A stretch of 64,000 bases of DNA from Rhabditoides inermis (Eukaryota; Nematoda; Chromadorea; Rhabditida; Rhabditidae): NCBI GenBank assembly GCA_963966185.1, contig CAWZYM010000103.1, forward strand, positions 284,501 to 348,500, in the 5' to 3' direction. The notes under the pieces are model-generated. The model saw only the letters and a program-made list of their open reading frames with translations, searched no databases and was not told the origin of the DNA. The translations under genes were made by a program, and so were the position numbers. The first letter of the stretch is position 1, and every line of letters begins with the position of its first letter. Shown here in pieces: positions 34,861 through 48,200 of the stretch.

Positions 34861-35107
34861 TTGATCGGACTCACACGAAGCAACTCCTCCGTCGCAATGT
34901 GCAGCTGAGTCTCCTTCGTCATTGACCATGACTTCTCGATCTCCGATCCCACGATTCTGCATACATGTTCATTAAAAAAGCGATGGTGTGGCGGCAACTC
35001 ACTCGTACAAATAAGGAGAAGGGGGAGGTAAGGGGGGATGATGATTGACCAGCAGGCCGGCCATAGCCGCCATTCTTCGACTTGGAAATGACGACCCTCT
35101 CCTTCTG

Positions 35108-35629
35108 AAAGTCGAGACGATTGTTTTTCGATCTTTGAGCTATGCTAATGTGAATCTTCTGTCAACTGCACGTCGTCAATCAAGGTGAATCTGTTTAACA
35201 GAAACGTGACAACTAATGCGGTATATTCAGTTTGAACTCAGAATTTCCAGTTAGAAAAAATGATATCGATTGATATCGATTAAACCATGAGTCAGCTGAC
35301 CTTGTATTTTTTGCCTGTCGACCTATAGACTGATCGTCTCCAACCCCCATCCCCACCTTCTCCATAGCCTCTCGCAACGCCTCCACAGTCGACTCCGTGA
35401 ACCGTGATAGGCTCGCCCGAGATTAGTAGTGATAAAACATTTTCGAAAATCCCTTAGACTGTTTTCCACCAAGTTCACATCATACTATGTTCAGTGGTTG
35501 TAACATACAAGGATACAAGTGGAGCTACATACACCCAACGAATGTCTAAAACATGCAACACACATCACAATTACAATGTTACGATTACAAATAGCCTGCA
35601 TTAGCATTTGCTGTTGCGTGAACATAATG
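35108..35629. other. Non-coding spacer
   Basis: The first 160 bp match 9735-9800 and 12354-12540. No supported gene. Confidence 0.4.
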
Positions 35630-35941
35630 TTATCTCTTATCTCCAATACCGATTCCTATGCTACCTCCTTCTCCAGCCTTTGCCTCACACAGCTCACAGC
35701 TGCTGCTCCTCGTACACAAGGTCTCGTGTCTGAAGGGGTTTCTCTCTCTCTCTCTCTCTCCTTCCCCCCTCCTCTCTCTCACTCTCTCTCTCTCCCCTCC
35801 CCCCTCTCTCTCTCGCTGTTCCCGTCACCTGACAGAATCGCCCGCGTCTTCCATCTGTTCGATAAGCTTCTTGAGCGCCGTCGTCCGGTCCTCCACTACC
35901 CCGATCTGACGGCGCTGCGCCCCGCAGAGACGACTCCTTCT
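35630..35941 (-). CDS. C-terminal fragment of a small hypothetical protein
   Basis: Two minus-strand exons join in phase: 35941-35829 (LCGAQRRQIGVVEDRTTAL, ALKKLIEQMEDAGDSV) and 35729-35630 (HETLCTRSSSCELCEAK, ends GIGIGDKR, stop). The first looks like a short coiled coil, the second has a CELC pair. The 99-nt intron is mostly (CT)n/(GA)n. Upstream exons are not found before the satellite. Confidence 0.4.
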
Positions 35942-36129
35942 CTGAAGAGAGAAAACGTTATCGCATCCTAATCATCCTAATCATATCGTTCTGGAATTAC
36001 CGTAGTTCTGGAATTACCGTAGTTCTGGAATTACCCAGAACGATTGACGGTAGAGAAGAACAGAGAGGAGGCGATGGAGAGAGGAGAGAGGAAACAAAGA
36101 GTCTTTCTCTAGGGGGTCCAAGCTGCCCG

Positions 36130-39100
36130 AGTGATACAGTGTGACAATTCAAAGAGCTCTGCTGTCGAGCTCTTACCGAAAACCAGTAACGAGTCATGCA
36201 ATGTGAAAATTTAGGGAGATCTGCTCTCGAGCTTTTACCGAAACGACTCATGGAATGTGAAAAATTAAAGAGCTCTGCTGTCGAGCTCTTACCGAAAACG
36301 GGTAACGAGTCATGCAATGTGAAAATTCAAAGAGCTCTGCTCTCGAGCTCTTACCGAAAACCAGTAACGAGTCATGCAATGTGAAAATTTAAAGAGCTCT
36401 GCTGTCGAGCTCTTACCGAAAACCAGTAACGAGTCATGCAATGTGAAAATTTAAAGAGCTCTGCTCTCGAGCTCTTACCGAAAACCAGTAACGAGTCATG
36501 CAATGTGAAAATTAAAAGAGCTCTGCTGTCGAGCTCTTACCGAAAACGAGTAACGAGTCATGCAATGTGAAAATTTAAAGAGCTCTGCTGTCGAGCTCTT
36601 ACCGAAAACCAGTAACGAGTCATGCAATGTGAAAATTTAAAAAGCTCTACTCTCGAGCTCTTACCGAAAACCAGTAACGAGTCATGCACTTTGAAAATTA
36701 AAAGAGCTCTACTCTCGAGCTCTTACCGAAAACCAGTAACGAATCATGCAATGTGAAAATTTAGGGAGATCTGCTCTCGAACTCTTACCGAAAACCAGTA
36801 ACGAGTCATGCAATGTGAGAATTTAAAGAGCTCTGCTGTCGAGCTTTTACCGAAAACCAGTAACGAGTCATGCACTTTGAAAATTAAAAGAGCTCTACTC
36901 TCGAGCTCTTACCGAAAACTAGTAACGAGTCATGCAATGTGAAAATTTAAAGAGCTCTGCTCTCGAGCTCTTACCGAAAACGAGTAACGAGTCATGCAAT
37001 GTGAGAATTTAAAGAGCTCTGCTGTCGAGCTTTTACCGAAAACCAGTAACGAGTCATGCAATGTGAAAATTTAAAGAGCTCTGCTCTCGAGCTCTTACCG
37101 AAAATCATTAACGACTCATGGAATGTGAAAAATTAAAGAGCTCTGCTGTCGAGCTCTTACCGAAAACGGGTAACGAGTCATGCAATGTGAAAATTTAAAG
37201 AGCTCTGCTCTCGAGCTCTTACCGAAAACCAGTAACGAATCATGCAATGTGAAAATTTAGGGAGATCTGCTCTCGAGCTCTTACCGAAAACTAGTAACGA
37301 GTCATGCAATGTGAAATATTAAGGAACTCTGCTGTCGAGCTCTTACCGAAAACCAGTAACGAGTCATGCAATGTGAAAATTTAGGGAGATCTGCTCTCGA
37401 GCTTTTACCGAAACGACTCATGGAATGTGAAAATTTAAAGAGCTCTGCTGTCGAGCTCTTACCGAAAACCAGTAACGAGTCATGCAATGTGAAAATTCAA
37501 AGAGCTCTGCTCTCGAGCTCTTACCGAAAACGGGTAACGAGTCATGCAATGTGAAAATTCAAAGAGCTCTGCTCTCGAGCTCTTACCGAAAACCAGTAAA
37601 GAGTCATGCAATGTGAAAATTTAAAGAGCTCTGCTCTCGAGCTCTTACCGAAAACTAGTAACGAGTCATGCAATGTGAAAATTTGGGGAGATCTGCTCTC
37701 GAGCTTTTACCGAAACGACTCATGGAATGTGAAAAATTAAAGAGCTCTGCTGTCGAGCTCTTACCGAAAACGGGTAACGAGTCATGCAATGTGAAATATT
37801 AAGGAACTCTGCTGTCGAGCTCTTACCGAAAACCAGTAACGAGTCATGCAATGTGAAAATTTAAAGAGCTCTGCTGTCGAGCTCTTACCGAAAACCAGTA
37901 ACGAGTCATGCAATGTGAAAATTTAAAGAGCTCTGCTCTCGAGCTCTTACCGAAAACTAGTAACGAGTCATGCAATGTGAAAATTTGGGGAGATCTGCTC
38001 TCGAGCTTTTACCGAAACGACTCATGGAATGTGAAAAATTAAAGAGCTCTGCTCTCGAGCTCTTACCGAAAACCAGTAACGAGTCATGCAATGTGAAAAT
38101 TCAAAGAGCTCTGCTCTCGAGCTCTTACCGAAAACCAGTAACGAGTCATGCAATGTGAAAATTTAAAGAGCTCTGCTGTCGAGCTCTTACCGAAAACCAG
38201 TAACGAGTCATGCAATGTGAAAATTTAAAGAGCTCTGCTCTCGAGCTCTTACCGAAAACCAGTAACGAGTCATGCAATGTGAAAATTAAAAGAGCTCTGC
38301 TGTCGAGCTCTTACCGAAAACGAGTAACGAGTCATGCAATGTGAAAATTTAAAGAGCTCTGCTGTCGAGCTCTTACCGAAAACCAGTAACGAGTCATGCA
38401 ATGTGAAAATTTAAAGAGCTCTGCTCTCGAGCTCTTACCGAAAACCAGTAACGAGTCATGCAATGTGAAAATTTAAGGAGCTCTGCTCTCGAGCTCTTAC
38501 CGAAAACCAGTAACGAGTCATGCAATGTGAAAATTTAAAGAGCTCTGCTCTCGAGCTCTTACCGAAAACCAGTAACGAGTCATGCAATGTGAAAATTTAA
38601 GGAGCTCTGCTCTCGAGCTCTTACCGAAAACCAGTAACGAGTCATGCAATGTGAAAATTTAAAGAGTTCTGCTGTCGAGCTCTTACCGAAAACGAATAAC
38701 GAGTCATGCAATGAGAAAATTTAAGGAGCTCCGCTGTCGAGCTCTTACCGAAAACCAGTAACGAGTCATGCAATGTGAAAATTTAAAGAGCTCTGCTCTC
38801 GAGCTCTTACCGAAAACCAGTAACGAGTCATGCAATGTGAAAATTTAGGGAGATCTGCTCTCGAGCTTTTACCGAAACGACTCATGGAATGTGAAAAATT
38901 AAAGAGCTCTGCTGTCGAGCTCTTACCGAAAACGGGTAACGAGTCATGCAATGTGAAAATTCAAAGAGCTCTGCTCTCGAGCTCTTACCGAAAACTAGTA
39001 ACGAGTCATGCAATGTGAAAATTTGGGGAGATCTGCTCTCGAGCTTTTACCGAAACGACTCATGGAATGTGAAAAATTAAAGAGCTCTGCTGTCGAGCTC

Positions 39101-42100
39101 TTACCGAAAACGGGTAACGAGTCATGCAATGTGAAAATTCAAAGAGCTCTGCTCTCGAGCTCTTACCGAAAACCAGTAACGAGTCATGCAATGTGAAAAT
39201 TTAAAGAGCTCTGCTCTCGAGCTCTTACCGAAAACCAGTAACGAGTCATGCAATGTGAAAATTTAAGGAGCTCTGCTCTCGAGCTCTTACCGAAAACCAG
39301 TAACGAGTCATACAATGTGAAAATTTAAAGAGCTCTGCTCTCGAGCTCTTACCGAAAACCAGTAACGACTCATGGAATGTGAAAAATTAAAGAGCTCTGC
39401 TGTCGAGCTCTTACCGAAAACGGGTAACGAGTCATACAATGTGAAAATTTAAAGAGCTCTGCTCTCGAGCTCTTACCGAAAACTAGTAACGAGTCATGCA
39501 ATGTGAAAATTTAAAGAGCTCTGCTCTCGAGCTCTTACTGAAAACGAGTAACGAATCATGCAATGTGAAAATTTAGGGAGATCTGCTCTCGAGCTCTTAC
39601 CGAAAACTAGTAACGAGTCATGCAATGTGAAAATTTAGGGAGATCTGCTCTCGAGCTTTTACCGAAACGACTCATGCAATGAGAAAATTTAAGGAGCTCC
39701 GCTGTCGAGCTCTTACCGAAAACCAGTAACGAGTCATGCAATGTGAAAATTTAAAGAGCTCTGCTCTCGAGCTCTTACCGAAAACTAGTAACGAGTCATG
39801 CAATGTGAAAATTTAGGGAGATCTGCTCTCGAGCTTTTACCGAAACGACTCATGGAATGTGAAAAATTAAAGAGCTCTGCTGTCGAGCTCTTACCGAAAA
39901 CGGGTAACGAGTCATGCAATGTGAAAATTCAAAGAGCTCTGCTCTCGAGCTCTTACCGAAAACCAGTAACGAATCATGCAAAGTGAAAATTTGGGGAGAT
40001 CTGCTCTCGAGCTCTTACCGAAAACTAGTAACGAGTCATGCAATGTGAAATATTAAGGAACTCTGCTGTCGAGCTCTTACCGAAAACCAGTAACGAGTCA
40101 TGCAATGTGAAAATTTAGGGAGATCTGCTCTCGAGCTTTTACCGAAACGACTCATGGAATGTGAAAAATTAAAGAGCTCTGCTGTCGAGCTCTTACCGAA
40201 AACCAGTAACGAGTCATGCAATGTGAAAATTTAAAGAGCTCTGCTCTCGAGCTCTTACCGAAAACCAGTAACGAGTCATGCAATGTGAAAATTTAAAGAG
40301 CTCTGCTCTCGAGCTCTTACCGAAAACCAGTAACGAGTCATGCAATGTGAAAATTTAAAGAGCTCTGCTCTCGAGCTCTTACCGAAAACTAGTAACGAGT
40401 CATGCAATGTGAAAATTCAAAGAGCTCTGCTCTCGAGCTCTTACCGAAAACCAGTAACGAGTCATGCAATGTGAAAATTTAAAGAGCTCTGCTCTCGAGC
40501 TCTTACCGAAAACTAGTAACGAGTCATGCAATGTGAAAATTTAGGGAGATCTGCTCTCGAGCTTTTACCGAAACGACTCATGGAATGTGAAAAATTAAAG
40601 AGCTCTGCTGTCGAGCTCTTACCGAAAACCAGTAACGAGTCATGCAATGTGAAAATTTAAAGAGCTCTGCTCTCGAGCTCTTACCGAAAACCAGTAACGA
40701 GTCATGCAATGTGAAAAATTAAAGAGCTCTGCTCTCGAGCTCTTACCGAAAACCAGTAACGAGTCATGCAATGTGAAAATTTAAAGAGCTCTACTCTCGA
40801 GCTCTTACCGAAAACGGGTAACGAGTCATGCAATGTGAAAATTCAAAGAGCTCTGCTCTCGAGCTCTTACCGAAAACCAGTAACGAGTCATGCAATGTGA
40901 AAATTTAAAGAGCTCTGCTCTCGAGCTCTTACCGAAAACTAGTAACGAGTCATGCAATGTGAAAATTTAGGGAGATCTGCTCTCGAGCTTTTACCGAAAC
41001 GACTCATGGAATGTGAAAATTTAAAGAGCTCTGCTGTCGAGCTCTTACCGAAAACGGGTAACGAGTCATGCAATGTGAAAATTCAAAGAGCTCTGCTGTC
41101 GAGCTCTTACCGAAAACCAGTAACGAGTCATGCAATGTGAAAATTTAAAGAGCTCTGCTGTCGAGCTCTTACCGAAAACCAGTAACGAGTCATGCAATGT
41201 GAAAATTTAAAGAGCTCTGCTCTCGAGCTCTTACCGAAAACCAGTAACGAGTCATGCAATGTGAAAATTAAAAGAGCTCTGCTGTCGAACTCTTACCGAA
41301 AACCAGTAACGACTCATGGAATGTGAAAAATTAAAGAGCTCTGCTGTCGAACTCTTACCGAAAACGGGTAACGAGTGATACAGTGTGAAAATTAAAAGAG
41401 CTCTACTCTCGAGCTCTTACCGAAAACCATTAACGACTCATGGAATGTGAAAAATTAAAGAGCTCTGCTGTCGAGCTCTTACCGAAAACCATTAACGAGT
41501 CATGCAATGTGAAATTTTTAAAAGCTCTGCTCTCGAGCTCTTACCGAAAACCAGTAACGACTCATGGAATGTGAAAAATTAAAGAGCTCTGCTGTCGAAC
41601 TCTTACCGAAAACGGGTAACGAGTGATACAGTGTGACAATTCAAAGAGCTCTGCTCTCGAGCTCTTACCGAAAACCAGTAACGAGTCATGCAATGTGAAA
41701 ATTTAAAGAGCTCTGCTGTCGAGCTCTCACCGAAATTCAGTAACGAGTCATGCAATGTGAAAATTTAAAGAGCTCTGCTGTCGAACTCTTACCGAAAACG
41801 GGTAACGAGTGATACAGTGTGACAATTCAAAGAGCTCTGCTCTCGAGCTCTTACCGAAAACCAGTAACGAGTCATGCAATGTGAAAATAAAAAGAGGTCT
41901 ACTCTCGAGCTCTTACCGAAAACCAGTAACGACTCATGGAATGTGAAAAACTAAAGAGCTCTGCTGTCGAGCTTTTACCGAAAACGGGTAACGAGTCATG
42001 CAATGTGAAAATTCAAAGAGCTCTGCTCTCGAGCTCTTACCGAAAACCAGTAACGAATCCAGCAATGTGAAAATTTAGGGAGATCTGCTCTCGAGCTCTT

Positions 42101-42980
42101 ACCGAAAACTAGTAACGAGTCATGCAATGTGAAATATTAAGGAACTCTGCTGTCGAGCTCTTACCGAAAACTAGTAACGAGTCATGCAATGTGAAAATTT
42201 AAAGAGCTCTGCTCTCGAGCTCTTACCGAAAACCAGTAACGACTCATGGAATGTGAAAAATTAAAGAGCTCTGCTCTCGAGCTCTTACCGAAAACTAGTA
42301 ACGAGTCATGCAATGTGAAATTTTTAAAAGCTCTGCTCTCGAGCTCTTACCGAAAACCAGTAACGACTCATGGAATGTGAAAAATTAAAGAGCTCTGCTG
42401 TCGAGCTCTTACCGAAAACCAGTAACGAGTCATGCAATGTGAAAATTTAAAGAGCTCTGCTGTCGAGCTCTCACCGAAATTTAGTAACGAGTCATGCAAT
42501 GTGAAAATTTAAAGAGCTCTGCTGTCGAGCTCTTACCGAAAACCAGTAACGAGTCATGCAATGTGAAAATTTAAAAGCTCTGCTCTCGAGCTCTTACCGA
42601 AAACCAGTAACGACTCATGGAATGTGAAAAATTAAAGAGCTCTGCTGTCGAACTCTTACCGAAAACGGGTAACGAGTGATACAGTGTGACAATTCAAAGA
42701 GCTCTGCTCTCGAGCTCTTACCGAAAACCAGTAACGAGTCATGCAATTTGAAAATTTAAAAAGCTCTACTCTCGAGTTTTACCGAAAACCAGTAACGAGT
42801 CATGCACTTTGAAAATTAAAAGAGCTCTACTCTCGAGCTCTTACCGAAAACCATTAACGACTCATGGAATGTGAAAAATTAAAGAGCTCTGCTGTCGAGC
42901 TCTTACCGAAAACCATTAACGAGTCATGCAATGTGAAATTTTTAAAAGCTCTGCTCTCGAGCTCTTACCGAAAACGACTC
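36130..42980. repeat. 62-bp satellite array, about 110 units
   Basis: Unit begins GAGCTCTGCTCTCGAGCTCT, continues TACCGAAAACCAGTAACGAG and TCATGCAATGTGAAAATTTA, period 62 bp. Variants include CTGTCGAG, CGGGTAACG, GGAGATCTG and an 8-bp deleted ACCGAAACGACTCATGG form. The last three recur together as a three-unit higher-order block. The 61-62-residue frames it produces are repeat artefacts. Units near the right end are more diverged. Confidence 0.97.
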
Positions 42981-43215
42981 GGACTATTGCATGGTAAGGT
43001 CCGGGTCGATGGGTAGAAAGAGAGGGCAAAATGATATTGAATTGAAATGAGTGTGTACGGTAGCATTTATAATCAGTTGTTAAAAGGTATGGCGAATGAA
43101 GTGTACGGTGAGTAGCGGAGAGTAGTGCGCGCATACTCGCTCACATTGTGCACTCTTAGCAGGGCTCACTGTGGCGAGAGAGCGTGCGGTAGAGAGAGAA
43201 CTCGACGGCAGACAG
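42981..43215. other. Spacer between satellite and 1.68-kb repeat
   Basis: No gene or repeat recognised. Confidence 0.4.
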
Positions 43216-44897
<1,682 letters not shown>

Positions 44898-45282
44898 GCC
44901 TCCTACAACAAAAACAATTCGCAAAACAAACAATCAACTTTTTAAAAAAGAAAATGCAAACCGTGAAGAACGTAGTTTTGCCGTGAAGAATAATAGTAGG
45001 CAGATATTAGCAAAACTGCGACAACACTTCTTGTCGTGTAAAGAAAGGACATTACAACAATAAAAACGGAAACATGCTCTCGCTGCGTATCCGTATGCTT
45101 TAGAAGCTGATGTTCAGTGATCTTGAAATTTGGCGCGAAATGTTTGCAATATTTGGAGTTAAACTTATATTTATGTTATGGGTACTTCGATATTCTTCTC
45201 TCTCAGTGTTCTCCCTTCTCCGCCTGTCATCTATTACATATGTTTTATACACTACCAGGGTGAGTCGCTATGGAGGATAAGA
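44898..45282. other. AT-rich upstream region of the Myb/SANT-like gene
   Basis: No repeat or gene recognised; may contain the promoter. Confidence 0.3.
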
Positions 45283-48200
45283 ATGCGTCCGAGGTCGCAA
45301 GACGACCGCGAGCAATTCGTCAAGGTCAATTTTTTTAAATTTATCTCTCTTTTAAAGTTGGTGTCGACGTTATGTGTTATATATATATATTACAATATAA
45401 AGCCAATGGATGTAATGATGATATTGCAGCTGATCGACAAGCACTCCGGCGTGTTGTTCGGTGACGATGTGGAGGCCCGCAACTCAGAATGGGTCAAGCT
45501 GTACGAGGAAGCCGGTTGGTTGTTATGCTTCTCTTCCGTATGATATATAATCTATTAGAAGCATATGTTCCTTTTTATTTTGCTTGTGGTATTCATATAA
45601 TGTAAAATCTCAAAACAGCGAGAGTGCCTCGCCTCGCCTCGCCTCACGGCTCTGCCCGGGCGCCGAGCGCGGTACTATCACTCTCGAGTGACCCCTCACG
45701 TTGCGCATCTCCCAATGGGGAACCATGTCGCCAGCCACACTAAATTTTACACAGCACTCCGTCAAAAGTGTGCCGCCGTGCCGGGAATCTTTGCGCGCCA
45801 AATTTGAAACTTTGTGTTTTGCATCTTACTTGATTGATCCTGTCAGCGGTCATATGCTCATTTCAAAGATTAAGCCACGCATGTCTTAGTTCATCGAACG
45901 AAGTGAAACTGCGAACGGCACTACAAAAATTAGGGTGGCAGTGCTAATGTCGCTATATTATCTTAAATTTATCTTTTAGGCTCATTTAGTGTGGCTGCAA
46001 TCCTTTTCTTTTCAAGAAAGGGTTTAGAAAAATATATGTGCATGTTGAATCTTTGAAAGCAATTCCGATGTATTTCGAAAGGGTAACAAGCCCGAGAGTA
46101 TTTGGCAGGCAACCCGAGAATGTTTTGATTTAGGAAGATTAGGAAGACTAACACCTCTGATAGCATGTTAAAGGACACGATCAGCGAGGATCAGAGACTG
46201 TATGGTTAGACAAAGATTAAAACCCATCGTATGCTGTTTTCAATTTGACAAAACTTTGCGTGGATACCCAAGGTCGAACCCGCGAACCGCTGCTTGTCTT
46301 GTCACGCGAGAGCGTTACCACTTCGCCATGGGATCTTGTGAGAGGAGTTGAGAAGTAGAGATATGAACGCCGAAGAAAATATGCGATGCATTTCATTCAG
46401 TATCACTCACTCACTCACTCCTCGGCCGATTCTCCGTAGATCATCTGGAGCATTGTCGCTCCTTAGCCGGCGAGTATCGTGTGAACCAGTTCTAACCACT
46501 TGACGCGGTCTTGTACCATGTCCATAACAACGTCCATCCACTGCCCGTTGCGAGTGTTCCAAGCTCTGCGGAACAAAGTGTCTCTCGAGGTACATAACCT
46601 TGGCGCGCACGGCAGGCGTGACCCCGACATCCTCCTTCAGCTTCTCGTCCCATGTAGCGCGTTTCCTTCCTGGGCCTCGTCTCCACTCCGGCGGCGGTAG
46701 TGTGAGTGCAGCTTGCTTCACAATCCGATGGTCTTCTCTTCGCAGCACGTGTCCCAAAAGACGAACTCTCGTTGGAGGGGGTTTGGAGGGGCACTTGCCG
46801 CGAGGGGGTTTGGGTGAAGTAGCCTAACACCCGGCGCAAAAAATTGCGTTCCGCCGTATCCAGCTTCTCCTCGAGCTTATTGAGAGCCCAAGTACCGGAT
46901 CCGTAGAGCATCGCAGGTCGGATGGCGGTGAGGTAGATCCGCAGGGGGTCAGACCGTACGAGGCGGCGAGGAGACTGAGACGGTCGACAGCTTTTTGCAG
47001 GTTAACAGGGCCTTCTCCAAGAAGAGCGATGTCATCCGCGTAGTCGAGGTCGGTGACTTTCCGTCCTGTCGGGTGCAGCTCCACTCCTCCTCCACACTCC
47101 TCCACAACACGTCGCATCACGTCGTCGATGACATAGTTGAACAGGAGCGGGCCGCAGACGGATCCTTGGCGCGCTCCAGTCCGGACGGCAAAATGCTGCG
47201 TGATTCCGCAAGGAGTGCGGACAGCGGCAGTAGTACGGCTGTATTTCATTCAGTATACTGTAGTTAATAGGGGAAAGTGCGATAAAAAGAGTCGCAACCT
47301 GTAGTCAATATTATCGTTACTGTGAGGTTCGAACCTAGCACATTATTCTATTTCACTACTAATGCAATTTGAAATTGTCTAGAATCTTTTACGATATCCA
47401 TAGTTGATATAATACATCTCACACGCACTCCTCTTTTTCCCCATATGTGAGATGCCGATAAGAGATGTCATGTAAGGTAATAGGTGATGCTAAGGTGAAG
47501 TGTCGCCACTTGTGCTGTGAGAACCTAAGCTATCGTAATTCAGAGATATTGATGGCGGCGTCGTTATGGTAAAAAAAAGAAAATAGTCAATCTTTCATTG
47601 TAGTAGAGGATCATTCAAAAGTGAAAACGAAAATGGAGTAAGCGCACCCCTCACCCCTTTATTCGTTGTTTTCACAGTGTTGTGCTAAATGATAACTTGA
47701 CTGGAGCTGACCGAGGTCATGCAACTGATCCTGTCTCAATTCGTATAACAGACATCCTCATGTTTCCATTATGTCATTTTCTCGAAACTACAAGATACAA
47801 CTTGAGCATTCGTGATATTGCAAATTAAGAAGCCGTTTGCAGTTTCACTTCGATCGATGAACTAAGACATGCGTGGCTTAATTTTTGAAATGAGCATATT
47901 ACCGCTGACAGGATCAATCGAGTAAGATGCAAAACACAAGTTTCAAATTTGGCGCGCAAAGGTTCCCGGCACGGCGGCACACTTTTGACGGAGTGCTGTG
48001 TAAAATTTAGTGCCAGCCACCCAGTCCATTCCCTCCCCCACGCCCCCGTCCCTATATATACATATATATATATATATATAACATGGATTCTAGTGTCGAG
48101 TGGTTTCACGTGGTCGCGTCATCTGTCGGCCGTTGCTGAGAAGTGTCGCTCTGCATGGGAGCATACCAAGAAGGCTGTGGTGATTGCAGTCATGTTCTAT

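Larger units (their letters stand above)
31357..35107 (-). pseudogene. Gene B copy 2, decayed and carrying two MITEs
   Basis: Minus-strand exons include 35107-34999 (KERVVISKSKNGGYG), 34940-34875 (IEKSWSMTKETQLHI), about 34397-34288 (RYLSSAAILPPNPS), 33510-33384 (MGGAALLALRCREHIRN), about 32750-32580, 32360-32240 (VQLLVVLLHDD), 32200-32130, 32080-31970, 31912-31800, 31790-31640 and the last exon ending SLLSSLDALMSPRT, stop at 31357. It keeps intact exons that are broken in copy 1, but lacks the initiator exon and has lost about 50 bp with a frame change in the exon at 31555-31500. A 458-bp and a 683-bp TA-target element interrupt it. Family not recognised. Confidence 0.55.

Noticed and set aside
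36196..41140. Recurring 61-62-residue frames
   Set aside because: Products of the satellite period; stops and starts fall at the same unit position every time.
36130..42980. CRISPR-like array
   Set aside because: Units are contiguous 62-bp tandem copies with no unique spacers, in a eukaryotic context.
45827..45919. Functional rRNA gene
   Set aside because: Only the first 93 nt of 18S are present, with several changes at conserved positions.
46207..46325. Functional tRNA gene
   Set aside because: Boxes A and B are recognisable, but the acceptor stem does not pair properly and the 3' side runs into a repeat tail.
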